NCBI GenBank assembly: GCA_002723255.1
Contig: PBNW01000016.1
Coordinates: 88,839-152,838 of the forward strand
Length of the DNA stretch: 64,000 nucleotides
Direction of reading: 5' to 3'
From: Pelagibacterium sp.
GTDB taxonomy: Bacteria > Pseudomonadota > Alphaproteobacteria > Rhizobiales > Devosiaceae
Numbering within the stretch: the first letter of the stretch is position 1; every line of letters begins with the position of its first letter. The translations under genes were made by a program, and so were the position numbers. The notes under the pieces were generated by a model. The model saw only the letters and a list, made by a program, of their open reading frames with translations, ran no database searches and was not told the DNA's origin. This document shows positions 16,495 to 24,645 of the stretch, in pieces.

Positions 16495-17184
16495 ATGGCA
16501 AACGCAAAACCGCTGCACGACACAATGGACGAAATCTCCGACACCGTAGGCGAGCAGGCTTTCCGAAAGATTCGCGGCGACATCGTATCGGGCGATCTCA
16601 GGCCGGGGCAAAAGCTCAAGCTCGAACAGCTCAAGAGCAAATATGGCGTCAGCGTTTCCACGCTTCGCGAAATCCTCAACCGGCTCACGACCGAGGATCT
16701 GGTGGTGGCGGAGGGACAGCGCGGGTTCGAAGTCAGCCCCGCCTCGGTGGACAATCTGCGTGAAGTGGGCGACCTGCGGCTGGTTCTCGAAAACCACGCG
16801 CTCGCGCTTTCCTTTGCGGCGGGCGACCTCGACTGGGAAGCGGATGTGGTTGCGGCCCATCACAAGCTGTCATCGATCGAACGGGCGCTGCTGGGAGGCG
16901 ATGCGAATCGGACATTTGAGTGGATCAAATACGATTTTGCGTTTCACCATGCGCTGATTTCGGCCTGCGGATCAAAGTCGCTGCTGGCGATCCATCAGTC
17001 GATTTTCGACCGATTCATGCGCTACCACCTTCTGGCTGCGAGCTTTCGCGGCGACGGCGTTTCCGAGGACCACAAGGAGTTGTTCCGGTTGGCGCTTGAA
17101 CGGGATGTTGCCGGAGCCCAGGCCAAGCTGGCCCAGCACATTCATTCGGGCATCGACCATATCCTGAGCACCGGCCGGCTCTAG
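16495..17184 (+). CDS. GntR-family transcriptional regulator with FCD domain
   Basis: A 229-residue FadR-subfamily regulator. The N-terminal winged helix is seen in AFRKIRGDIVSGDLRPGQKL and YGVSVSTLREILNRLTTEDLV (residues 23-65). The C-terminal FCD helical domain carries the metal/ligand His residues in KYDFAFHHALISACGS and HKELFRLALERD and AQHIHSGIDH. It is divergent from the TRAP operon and convergent with the dehydrogenase gene. It may respond to a carboxylic acid and control the TRAP operon, and possibly the PQQ locus, through the shared CATATGAAAC word. Confidence 0.9.
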   Translation: MANAKPLHDTMDEISDTVGEQAFRKIRGDIVSGDLRPGQKLKLEQLKSKYGVSVSTLREILNRLTTEDLVVAEGQRGFEVSPASVDNLREVGDLRLVLENHALALSFAAGDLDWEADVVAAHHKLSSIERALLGGDANRTFEWIKYDFAFHHALISACGSKSLLAIHQSIFDRFMRYHLLAASFRGDGVSEDHKELFRLALERDVAGAQAKLAQHIHSGIDHILSTGRL

Positions 17185-17194
17185 CGTCGGACGA

Positions 17195-18133
17195 TCAGGC
17201 CGCCGCTTCAAAGCTGCGGGTCATTTCCTCACGCGATGGCACGCGACCGGTGAACAGCTCAAATGCCTTGACTGCCTGAAATATGGCCATGCCGGTGCCC
17301 GGGAGCGTGGCGCATCCCGCCGCAGCCGCACGCTTTACCAGCGCGGTTTCGCGCGGGAAATAGACGATATCGGCAACCCATTGGCCAGCGCTCAAAAGCT
17401 CGGCATCGACCGGCAGGCCGGGATATTTGTCCATTCCGACCGGGGTGGCATTGACGATGCCATCGAAACTGGAAACCGACGAGATGTCGGTGGTTGCAGT
17501 CACTTGATAGGCCATCTCGCGCATGCGCGCCGCAAGGCCCTGGCTGCGGGCGGCGTCCATGTCGAAGACGACCAACTCCTCTACCCCGACCTCGATCAGG
17601 GCGCGGGCAACGGCGGCACCGGCACCCCCTGCCCCGATCTGGAGCACGCGCTTGCGCTGCGCGTTGGGCAGGCCGAGCCGAAAACTTTCGGCAAATCCCC
17701 AACAATCGGTGTTGTGGCCGATCCGCTGTCCGGCATCGAATATCACGGTGTTGACCGCCCCGATCTCCTTTGCATCGGGCGCGAGACCATTGAGGTGCTC
17801 AATCACGGCCTGCTTGAACGGATGGGTAACATTGACACCGCGGAACCCGACCTTTTCGAGCAGATCGACAACGTCACCCAAATGCTCGTTGCCCAGGGCG
17901 AGCGCGTCAAAATCGATCAGGTGGTAATGATAGTCGAGCCCCTGGCGCTCGCCTTCCTGCCTGTGCATGGTGGGAGAGAGCGATGCGCCGATTCCACGGC
18001 CAAGCAATCCGATATGAATGGCCCCCTTGGCGCCGATATCGAGCAATTCCGCAAGATTGCCGCCCAGATTCGCCATGCCTGAAGATCCCGCTTGTGCTGA
18101 CAGTGCAGTCAAATCCATTCCCCTTCGGGCCAT
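17195..18133 (-). CDS. Shikimate/quinate dehydrogenase, catabolic NAD-type
   Basis: A 312-residue AroE-superfamily oxidoreductase converting shikimate to 3-dehydroshikimate or quinate to 3-dehydroquinate. Substrate residues are ASLSPTMH (Ser51, Ser53), catalytic Lys107 in NVTHPFK, Asn128 and Asp143 (NTD). The nucleotide motif GAGGAG (167-172) is followed by a second strand ending VVFDMD (Asp191) instead of the NRT motif that binds NADP phosphate, so NAD is predicted. N-terminal GLLGRGIGASLSPTMHRQEG resembles Corynebacterium quinate/shikimate dehydrogenase. ATG codons at 18118 and 18076 are alternative starts. It is divergent from the TetR gene over a shared operator. Confidence 0.88.
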   Translation of the reverse strand: MARRGMDLTALSAQAGSSGMANLGGNLAELLDIGAKGAIHIGLLGRGIGASLSPTMHRQEGERQGLDYHYHLIDFDALALGNEHLGDVVDLLEKVGFRGVNVTHPFKQAVIEHLNGLAPDAKEIGAVNTVIFDAGQRIGHNTDCWGFAESFRLGLPNAQRKRVLQIGAGGAGAAVARALIEVGVEELVVFDMDAARSQGLAARMREMAYQVTATTDISSVSSFDGIVNATPVGMDKYPGLPVDAELLSAGQWVADIVYFPRETALVKRAAAAGCATLPGTGMAIFQAVKAFELFTGRVPSREEMTRSFEAAA

Positions 18134-18199
18134 TGCCTTGCCCTTGTGTTTTTTGACCGTCTCGACCTAAATGCAGGCGCGACAGTAGGTGAATGATGT

Positions 18200-18213
18200 A
18201 CGAACTAGTTAGT
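18200..18213. promoter_or_regulatory. Palindromic operator, copy 2 (dehydrogenase/TetR divergent promoter)
   Basis: ACGAACTAGTTAGT matches the 16319 palindrome at 13 of 14 positions and shares the flanking ATGT before it and TTA after it. It lies 15 bases before the TetR start and 67 bases before the divergent dehydrogenase start, so it could repress both. Confidence 0.8.
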
Positions 18214-18227
18214 TTAGTCAATCCACG

Positions 18228-18914
18228 ATGCATGGTGACAGGGGCGGGATATTGAGCACTACCGAGGATACGAAACGGCCCGGCCGACGTCAGCAGGACC
18301 CCGAGGGCACCCGGCGCAACATCATAGAGGTCGCCTCGAACGAATTTGCTCTCAATGGGTTGGCCGGGGCACGTATTGACGAGATTGCCGAAAAGACCCG
18401 CGCCAGCAAGCGCATGATCTATTATTATTTCGGCGACAAGGAGGGCCTTTACGTCAGCGCTCTCGAAAACGCCTATCGCGTGGTGCGCGAAGGGGAAGCC
18501 GAGCTTGATATCGAAAGCCTGCCGCCGCTCGAGGGATTGCGCCGTCTCGTGGGCTTTACATTCGATCATCATTCCGAGCATGAGGATTTCATCCGCATGG
18601 TGATGATCGAAAACATTCATTCGGGGCGTTATATGGAACGCTCACCGGCGCTGCGCGCCGTCAACGAGGCCGCTATCGCGCGGATCGGATCGATCTACAC
18701 CAAGGGCGTCGCGGAGGGCGTCTTCCGGGACGGGCTGGACCCTCTGGAAATCCACTGGCAGATCAGCGCGCTGTGCTTTTTCAACGTATCGAACCGGGCG
18801 ACCTTTTCCCACCTGTTCGGCCGCGACATGGGTTCGGCGCAAAATCAGGCAACGCTGCGACAGAACGCCATCGACATGGTTTTTCGGTATCTGGCCAAGC
18901 CCGAATATATCTAG
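18228..18914 (+). CDS. TetR-family transcriptional regulator of the quinate/shikimate genes
   Basis: A 228-residue repressor. The HTH is in NIIEVASNEFALNGLAGARI, DEIAEKTRASKRMIYYYFGDKEGLY (residues about 27-75), and the C-terminal helical ligand domain follows. The ATG at 18228 has no good ribosome site; a TTG at 18252 with GGGGCGGGA in front is an alternative start. Its position between the dehydrogenase and dehydratase genes and the three matching operators support local control of shikimate/quinate use. The inducer is probably a pathway intermediate such as protocatechuate or dehydroshikimate (inference). Confidence 0.88.
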   Translation: MHGDRGGILSTTEDTKRPGRRQQDPEGTRRNIIEVASNEFALNGLAGARIDEIAEKTRASKRMIYYYFGDKEGLYVSALENAYRVVREGEAELDIESLPPLEGLRRLVGFTFDHHSEHEDFIRMVMIENIHSGRYMERSPALRAVNEAAIARIGSIYTKGVAEGVFRDGLDPLEIHWQISALCFFNVSNRATFSHLFGRDMGSAQNQATLRQNAIDMVFRYLAKPEYI

Positions 18915-18991
18915 GGATCGATCGGGCGGGAGCCCTCGGAACTCAGGCTCGCGCACCACATTGACCGGCAGGGCAAGCGGTCTGTACAATG

Positions 18992-19007
18992 TACGAAACA
19001 GTTCGTA
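18992..19007. promoter_or_regulatory. Palindromic operator, copy 3 (dehydratase gene)
   Basis: TACGAAACAGTTCGTA keeps both outer arms of the 16319 palindrome (ACGAA and GTTCGT) with two central changes. It is preceded by ATG as in the other copies and lies 15 bases before the dehydratase start. Confidence 0.78.
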
Positions 19008-19022
19008 TGTTTTGGAGCCATC

Positions 19023-20912
19023 ATGAAGACCTCAATCGCGACGGTATCGATCAGCGGCGATCTGCGCGAAAAGCTTGCCGCGATTGCCGGGGCCGGGTTT
19101 GACGGGATCGAGATTTTCGAAAACGACTTTCTGGCGTTTGACGGTGGCCCGCGCGAAGTTGGGCGCATGGTGCGCGATCATGGGCTCGAAATATCGCTGT
19201 TCCAGCCGTTCCGCGATTTCGAGGGCCTGCCCGAGCCCGAACGCAGCCGGGCGTTCGATCGGGCTGAACGCAAGTTCGATGTGATGGAAGAGCTGGGCAC
19301 GGATCTGGTGCTGATCTGCTCGAACGTCTCGCCTGCCGCGCTGGGCGGCATCGATCGCGCCGCAGCCGACCTGCGCGAATTGGGCGAGCGTGCGAAAAGG
19401 CGCGGCTTGCGGATTGGCTATGAGGCGCTGGCCTGGGGGCGGCATGTCAACGACCACCGCGATGCCTGGGAGATCGTACGGCGTGCCGATCACGCCAATG
19501 TCGGCCTGATTGTCGACAGCTTTCACACCATTGCGCGCAAGATCGACCCGCAAACCATACGCTCGATACCGGGCGACAAGATATTCTTCGTGCAACTGGC
19601 CGATGCGCCATTGATCGATATGGACCTGCTCTATTGGAGCCGGCATTTCCGCACCATGCCCGGACAGGGCGATCTCGATGTCACCGGCTTTGCCGCAGCC
19701 GTCGCGGCCAGCGGCTATGACGGGATGTGGTCGCTGGAGATTTTCAACGACCAGTTCCGTGGCGGCACGCCCGGCACCATCGCGGCTGACGGGCATCGCT
19801 CGCTGATCGCGCTGATGGATGCAGTGCGGCGTACCGAGCCGGCCGTCAAGACCGATCTGGCACCCATGCCCGCACCGATTGCCGTCGAGGGGGTCGAATT
19901 CATCGAATTTGCCGCCAACGAGACCGAGGCGGAAGATCTGAAGACGATGCTGGCGTCGATGGGGTTTGCCCATGCGGGGCGCCACATCGCCAAGCATGTC
20001 GATCTATACCGCAATGGCGGGGTCAATATCGTCATCAACACCGAGCGCGAGGGCTTTGCCCATTCCGCCTTTCTGATGCACGGCACCTGCGTGTGCGATA
20101 TCGGACTCAAGGTCGAGGATGCGCAGGCGACGGTGGCGCGCGCCAGAGCGCTTGGGGCCGAACCGTTCGAGCAGCCGGTTGGGCCGGGCGAGCTCAAGAT
20201 TCCGGCCATTCGCGGTGTGGGCGGCGGGCTGATGCATTTCGTGGACGACAAGACCGAACTGGCCAAGGTCTGGGAGACAGAATTCACTCCGGTGACCGAC
20301 CAGGGCACACCCGATATGGGCGTTACCCATGTCGACCATGTCGGCCAGACCATGAATTACGAGGAACTTCTGACCTGGCTGTTGTTCTACACGACCCTGT
20401 TTGACACGCGCAAAACCCCAATGCTCGACGTGGTCGATCCGGCGGGGCTGGTGCGGTCGCAGGTGATTGAGAACGAGAAAGGCACCATAAGGTTTACCCT
20501 GAACGGCGCCGATCAGCGCTCGACGCTGGCGGGACATTTCATTTCGGAAAGTTTCGGATCGTCGGTCCAGCACATCGCCTTTGCGTCGTCCGACATTTTC
20601 AGGACCGCCGAGGCGCTCAGGGCCACCGGGTTCAAGTTCCTTGAGATTTCTGCCAACTATTTTGCCGATCTGCAGGCCCGGTTCGGGCTGGCGGATGAAT
20701 TCGTCGCTCGACTCAAGGCCGGCAACATCCTTTACGACCGCGACGGAGACGGGGAGTATTTCCAGCTCTACTCCTCGCTATACGGCGATGGTTTCTTCTT
20801 TGAAATCGTCGAGCGCCGCGGCGGATACAACGGCTATGGCGCGCCCAATGCCCAGTTCAGAATCGCCGCCCAGAAGCGGAGCCTGAGGGACAGAAAAATT
20901 CCCGCACGCTAG
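19023..20912 (+). CDS. quiC1: 3-dehydroshikimate dehydratase fused to HPPD-like domain (QuiC1 type)
   Basis: A 629-residue two-domain protein. Residues 1-270 form a sugar-isomerase-like TIM barrel that dehydrates 3-dehydroshikimate to protocatechuate. Metal residues are expected in GYEALAWG, LIVDSFHT, FFVQLADAP and WSLEIFND. Residues about 290-610 are a double vicinal-oxygen-chelate domain like 4-hydroxyphenylpyruvate dioxygenase. This domain keeps the three iron ligands: His in THVDHVG, His in VQHIAF and Glu in FFEIVERRGG. Length matches QuiC1 of Pseudomonas. It follows its own copy of the TetR operator. No protocatechuate ring-cleavage gene is in the window. Confidence 0.9.
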   Translation: MKTSIATVSISGDLREKLAAIAGAGFDGIEIFENDFLAFDGGPREVGRMVRDHGLEISLFQPFRDFEGLPEPERSRAFDRAERKFDVMEELGTDLVLICSNVSPAALGGIDRAAADLRELGERAKRRGLRIGYEALAWGRHVNDHRDAWEIVRRADHANVGLIVDSFHTIARKIDPQTIRSIPGDKIFFVQLADAPLIDMDLLYWSRHFRTMPGQGDLDVTGFAAAVAASGYDGMWSLEIFNDQFRGGTPGTIAADGHRSLIALMDAVRRTEPAVKTDLAPMPAPIAVEGVEFIEFAANETEAEDLKTMLASMGFAHAGRHIAKHVDLYRNGGVNIVINTEREGFAHSAFLMHGTCVCDIGLKVEDAQATVARARALGAEPFEQPVGPGELKIPAIRGVGGGLMHFVDDKTELAKVWETEFTPVTDQGTPDMGVTHVDHVGQTMNYEELLTWLLFYTTLFDTRKTPMLDVVDPAGLVRSQVIENEKGTIRFTLNGADQRSTLAGHFISESFGSSVQHIAFASSDIFRTAEALRATGFKFLEISANYFADLQARFGLADEFVARLKAGNILYDRDGDGEYFQLYSSLYGDGFFFEIVERRGGYNGYGAPNAQFRIAAQKRSLRDRKIPAR

Positions 20913-21021
20913 ATCGGCCCGCCTCCCTTCCATCGCAATAAACACTTTGTCTGCTCGGCCCTGGCAGCCGGAGGAGGCCGGTGTTCCTCGGCCCGAGCCA
21001 GGGACAACGCGCGCCAACGTC

Positions 21022-21046
21022 AATAAGGTAACTCACTTGTGTTATT
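21022..21046. promoter_or_regulatory. ROK-type operator, copy 1 (exported deacetylase gene)
   Basis: A 25-bp site, here on the minus strand, starts AATAACACAAGT and ends CTTATT. Copies occur at 28309-28333 and 28446-28470. The outer bases AATAA/TTATT are palindromic. It lies 105 bases before the exported PIG-L deacetylase gene. The rest of the 20913-21150 spacer shows nothing else clear. Confidence 0.75.
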
Positions 21047-21150
21047 GTTTTTCACGGCGCATACTCGTGGTCGAATTGGACGGAAAGATCCGATGCCAGG
21101 CGCCGCTGAACGGGCCATAGGAGTGTAATTTCAAAGGTAGGACAAACCCG

Positions 21151-23643
21151 ATGACCAAGATCACACGACGCATGTTCATGGCGTCCTTGCCGGTGATGTA
21201 TGCAGCCTCGCACATCCCCGCCTGGGCGGCTCCGCTCAGCGATCTCGACCTGATCGCCCAGCAAAAACTCGAGCCGGCCATCGTTACCCTCTATCGCCGT
21301 CTCGAGCGCCTGACTTCCACCGCCACAATCATGACCACAGGGGCGCACCCCGATGACGAACCGTCGGCGATGCTGGCGGCGTTGCGCCATGTCTATGGCA
21401 TCCATCCGGTAGTCTATGCCATCACGCGCGGCGAAGGCGGTCAGAACTCGATCGGGCCGGAACTGGGCTCGGTGCTGGGCGTGCTGCGCACCCGCGAAAT
21501 GGAAGAAGCCTCGCGCTCGCTCGATGCCTCGCTGGCATTCGGCAGTTTCGGTCACACCGATTCCGTTCACGATTTCGGCTTTTCCAAAGACCCCAACGAG
21601 ACCATCGACCAGTGGGGCCGCGACAAGATCGTCGAGCGCATGACGGCGGCGTTCCGCAAGTACAAGCCCGACATCATCATGAACTGCTTCCTCGATGTTC
21701 CTGGCCAGCATGGCCACCACAGGGCGGCCAACGTCGCGACATTCATTGCCGCCGAGCTCTCGGGCAACCCGCAGGAATTCCCCGACCAGATCGCCGGCGG
21801 CCTCGACACCTGGGAAGTGCCGAAAATCTATCAGCCAGCCTATGGCGGCGGCGGCGGGGTCTATGACGACGAGGTGCCGCCTCCTCCCGTGACGCTGGTG
21901 GTGACTGCACCCGAACGCGACAAGATTTCCGGTGCGACTTTCCCCCAGATGGGCGAATGGTCCCGCTCCTGCCACCGCACACAGGGCATGGGCCGCTGGC
22001 GGCCCGAGCCGACGACCGAATGGGAGCTCAATCTCTCCCGCGTTACCGGTGGCGGCGAAGGCGCCCAGGAAAGCGACATCCGCGAGGGGCTCATCGCCAC
22101 AGTCGGGGATATCGCCGAACTCGACGGCATGCCGTCCGACACCGCAGATGCACTACGCGAGGCCCAGGGGCTGATCGAGGAAGCCATTGCCGATTATGGC
22201 GACCCGGTCGTCGTGCTGGCGAAAGTGGGCCGGGTTGGTGAAATCATCGACATGGCTCGCGAGAGCCTGCCCGAAGCGCTGCATGCAAATGTCGCACACC
22301 GGCTGGATCGCAAGGTCAAGGAGATCGACCTCGCCCTTGCCGCCGCGGCCGGTGTTCAGATCCGGTCCTATACCGAGGGCGGCGATGTGACGCCGGGCGA
22401 CGAAGTGGTCATCAAGACCATCGTCGATGGTCCCGAGGACGTAACAATCGAGGGTGTCGAGATCGTCGCGCGCGAGGGTCTCACGGCTTCGGGTGAAACG
22501 GTTTCTGTTGCCGAAGACGCCAGCTACACCAATCCGCTCAGCGAAGAGTTCGATCCGCTGGGTGGCAATGGCGATGCTTATACAAAGGTGTCGCTGAATA
22601 TCGGCGGACGCACGGTTGTGCTCGACGTCGATCTGGAAGACCAGCTGCGCGTCATTCCCACGGCTTCGATGACAATCGAACCGAGCGCAATCGTCTTCAA
22701 CACCACCGCCGAGCTGGGTCCGGTGCCGCTGACGGCGACGCTGACCAACGCGACGCTGGGTGACCTCTCGATGCCGGTTCCCCAGGGTTGGGCGCTCGAT
22801 GAAACCGAGCGCGCCTCGGACATGAGCGGCACGTTCGCGCTGGTGCCACCTGACGGGCTCGAGCAGTTGCGCTTCGATATCGAACCCGAACTTCTCGGTG
22901 AGCAGGCCTATCAGATCGACACCTTCACCTACCCCCATATCGGCCGGTCGGTGGTTCCCACCACGGTATCGGTTCCCGTGCAGGCAGTTGGCGCCGAGCT
23001 ACCATCGGTCAAGCGCATCGGGTACGTATCGGGCGGCAACGACAATGTCGGGCTGTGGATGGAGCGGCTCGGGCTCGAGGTTGTGGAATTGTCTCCCGAG
23101 GACATTTCGAGCGGTACCTATGGCGATCTCGGCACGATCGTTGTCGGTATTTTCGCGTTCGGGCGGCGCCCCGATCTGGCCGAGAACATTGATGGCATCC
23201 ACGAATGGGTGCGCAATGGCGGGCATCTGGTGACCCTTTATCACCGTCCGTCCGACGGCTGGGATCCCGAGACCATTCCGGTCGCCTATCTCAAGATCGG
23301 CTCACCCTCGATCCGTTTCCGCGTCACAGACCCCAATGCCGAGGTCGACGTGCTGGAGCCCGATCATCCGTTGCTCAACTACCCCAACACCATCGGAGCG
23401 GACGACTGGGCGAACTGGGACAAGGAGCGCGGGCTGTATTTCGCCGAGGAGTGGGACGAGGTCTACAAGCCGCTCCTGGCCATGCACGATAGCGGGGAAG
23501 ATCCGCTGGCAGGCTCGCTGCTTTCGGCCCAGATCGGGGCCGGACGGCATACGCACACCAGCCTGATCCTGCACCACCAGCTCGACAATCTGGTGCCGGG
23601 CGCTTTCAGGCTGCTCGCCAACCTCGTCCAGCCGGCCGAATAG
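21151..23643 (+). CDS. Exported PIG-L (LmbE) family deacetylase, multidomain, Tat signal
   Basis: An 830-residue protein with a Tat-type signal (TRRMFMASLPVMYAASHIPAWA, Arg6-Arg7). The PIG-L domain covers about residues 50-300 with zinc motif AHPDDE (65-70) and second-site GQHGHH (His187-190); such enzymes remove N-acetyl groups from amino sugars or their conjugates. Residues about 400-620 are repetitive beta-sandwich-like sequence. The end (about 630-830) is an amidotransferase-like fold: GYVSGGNDNVGLWMERLG, IVVGIFAFG, NGGHLVTLYHRPSDGW. A paralogue of the same layout without a signal is at 24646-26997. A ROK-type operator lies upstream and a strong terminator downstream. Confidence 0.85.
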   Translation: MTKITRRMFMASLPVMYAASHIPAWAAPLSDLDLIAQQKLEPAIVTLYRRLERLTSTATIMTTGAHPDDEPSAMLAALRHVYGIHPVVYAITRGEGGQNSIGPELGSVLGVLRTREMEEASRSLDASLAFGSFGHTDSVHDFGFSKDPNETIDQWGRDKIVERMTAAFRKYKPDIIMNCFLDVPGQHGHHRAANVATFIAAELSGNPQEFPDQIAGGLDTWEVPKIYQPAYGGGGGVYDDEVPPPPVTLVVTAPERDKISGATFPQMGEWSRSCHRTQGMGRWRPEPTTEWELNLSRVTGGGEGAQESDIREGLIATVGDIAELDGMPSDTADALREAQGLIEEAIADYGDPVVVLAKVGRVGEIIDMARESLPEALHANVAHRLDRKVKEIDLALAAAAGVQIRSYTEGGDVTPGDEVVIKTIVDGPEDVTIEGVEIVAREGLTASGETVSVAEDASYTNPLSEEFDPLGGNGDAYTKVSLNIGGRTVVLDVDLEDQLRVIPTASMTIEPSAIVFNTTAELGPVPLTATLTNATLGDLSMPVPQGWALDETERASDMSGTFALVPPDGLEQLRFDIEPELLGEQAYQIDTFTYPHIGRSVVPTTVSVPVQAVGAELPSVKRIGYVSGGNDNVGLWMERLGLEVVELSPEDISSGTYGDLGTIVVGIFAFGRRPDLAENIDGIHEWVRNGGHLVTLYHRPSDGWDPETIPVAYLKIGSPSIRFRVTDPNAEVDVLEPDHPLLNYPNTIGADDWANWDKERGLYFAEEWDEVYKPLLAMHDSGEDPLAGSLLSAQIGAGRHTHTSLILHHQLDNLVPGAFRLLANLVQPAE

Positions 23644-23668
23644 TTGCCCAAGGCATGGTTGTGACGAT

Positions 23669-23699
23669 AAGCGCCCCGGTTTGCCGGGGCGCTTTTTTG
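23669..23699 (+). terminator. Rho-independent terminator of the exported deacetylase gene
   Basis: An 11-bp stem AAGCGCCCCGG/CCGGGGCGCTT (23669-23679 and 23684-23694) with a TTTG loop runs into a T run ending at 23698. It starts 26 bases after the deacetylase stop. Confidence 0.92.
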
Positions 23700-23719
23700 T
23701 CGGATCGCGCGGTCGAACC

Positions 23720-23740
23720 GAAAAAGTCTGCACCTTTTTC
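23720..23740 (-). terminator. AT-rich hairpin after the EamA gene, flanked by an 8-bp direct repeat
   Basis: GAAAAAG (23720-23726) pairs with CTTTTTC (23734-23740) around a 7-base loop, 15 bases after the EamA stop on the minus strand. GATCGCGC is directly repeated on both sides (23703-23710 and 23742-23749). It could be a weak terminator or a remnant of the Hyphomicrobiales hairpin repeat family. Confidence 0.45.
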
Positions 23741-23754
23741 AGATCGCGCTCCGG

Positions 23755-24645
23755 CTATCGCTCTGTCTCGGAATTGGCCTTGCGCCGGATGGCGGCGGCT
23801 TCGAGCATGTTGGTCGATTGCAGCGCGATAAGGATGATCGCCACGCCGATGACCGTCGCCCAGGATGGGACTTCGTTGAAAAAGACAAACCCGGCAAGCG
23901 CGGCAAAGCCGATGGAAAGATATCCCAGAGGCGCCAGTATGCGGGCCGGCGTCGTCTGGTAGGCGCGCAGGAAGCAGTACTGTCCGATCTGGGCCAGGAT
24001 GCCGATGGCAAGGAGCGTCGGCCAATCGGCCGATGCCACGGGCTGCCAGACAACCATCGCGGGAATGGCGGTCAGCACGGAGAGCCCGACCGTATAAAAG
24101 ACCATGAGGACGGCGGTATCCTCGTTTTCCATGGCGCGGATCTGGATGACGGCAAGCGAGCCAAACAGCACCGAGCCGAACGCCGCGGCAAGGCCCCATG
24201 AGAACGTCACTTCGCCCGGCGCGAGGATGACAAGAATGCCGACAAAGCCGATGGCGGTGCCGATCCAGCGCACGGGGGCGATTCTTTCGGCCAGCAGCCA
24301 CGCAGCAAAAACCATGACGACCAGCGGCCGCATGAAGCCAATCGCATTGACCAGCGCGAGTGGCAGAGCCGCAAGCGCTGTGAAATTGCAGGTCAGGGCG
24401 AGCGTATTGCATCCCACCCGCACCAGATGCCGCAGGGGCTGTTTGGTACCGATGACCGCATGGCGCTTGCGCCAAGCCAGCGGCAGGATGGAGACCAACC
24501 CGATCAGCGAGCGGATGAACACCAGCTGGATTGCCGGATAGGTGGCGCCCTCGAACTTGACGAGAACGGTCATGACCGTAATCAACGTCATGTCGGCCAA
24601 AAGCCAGGCGATGCCGCTGCGATAGGAAGGCGCCGGGTCGGCCAT
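23755..24645 (-). CDS. EamA/DMT-superfamily membrane transporter
   Basis: A 296-residue inner-membrane protein with ten predicted membrane segments in two EamA repeats (the second starts at about residue 150 with FSWGLAAAFGSVLFG). The family usually exports amino acids or other small metabolites. Its ATG follows the TAG stop of the second deacetylase directly (TAGATG), so the genes are co-transcribed with the ROK regulator. In this context it may remove a by-product of conjugate breakdown, or protect against it (inference). Confidence 0.88.
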   Translation of the reverse strand: MADPAPSYRSGIAWLLADMTLITVMTVLVKFEGATYPAIQLVFIRSLIGLVSILPLAWRKRHAVIGTKQPLRHLVRVGCNTLALTCNFTALAALPLALVNAIGFMRPLVVMVFAAWLLAERIAPVRWIGTAIGFVGILVILAPGEVTFSWGLAAAFGSVLFGSLAVIQIRAMENEDTAVLMVFYTVGLSVLTAIPAMVVWQPVASADWPTLLAIGILAQIGQYCFLRAYQTTPARILAPLGYLSIGFAALAGFVFFNEVPSWATVIGVAIILIALQSTNMLEAAAIRRKANSETER

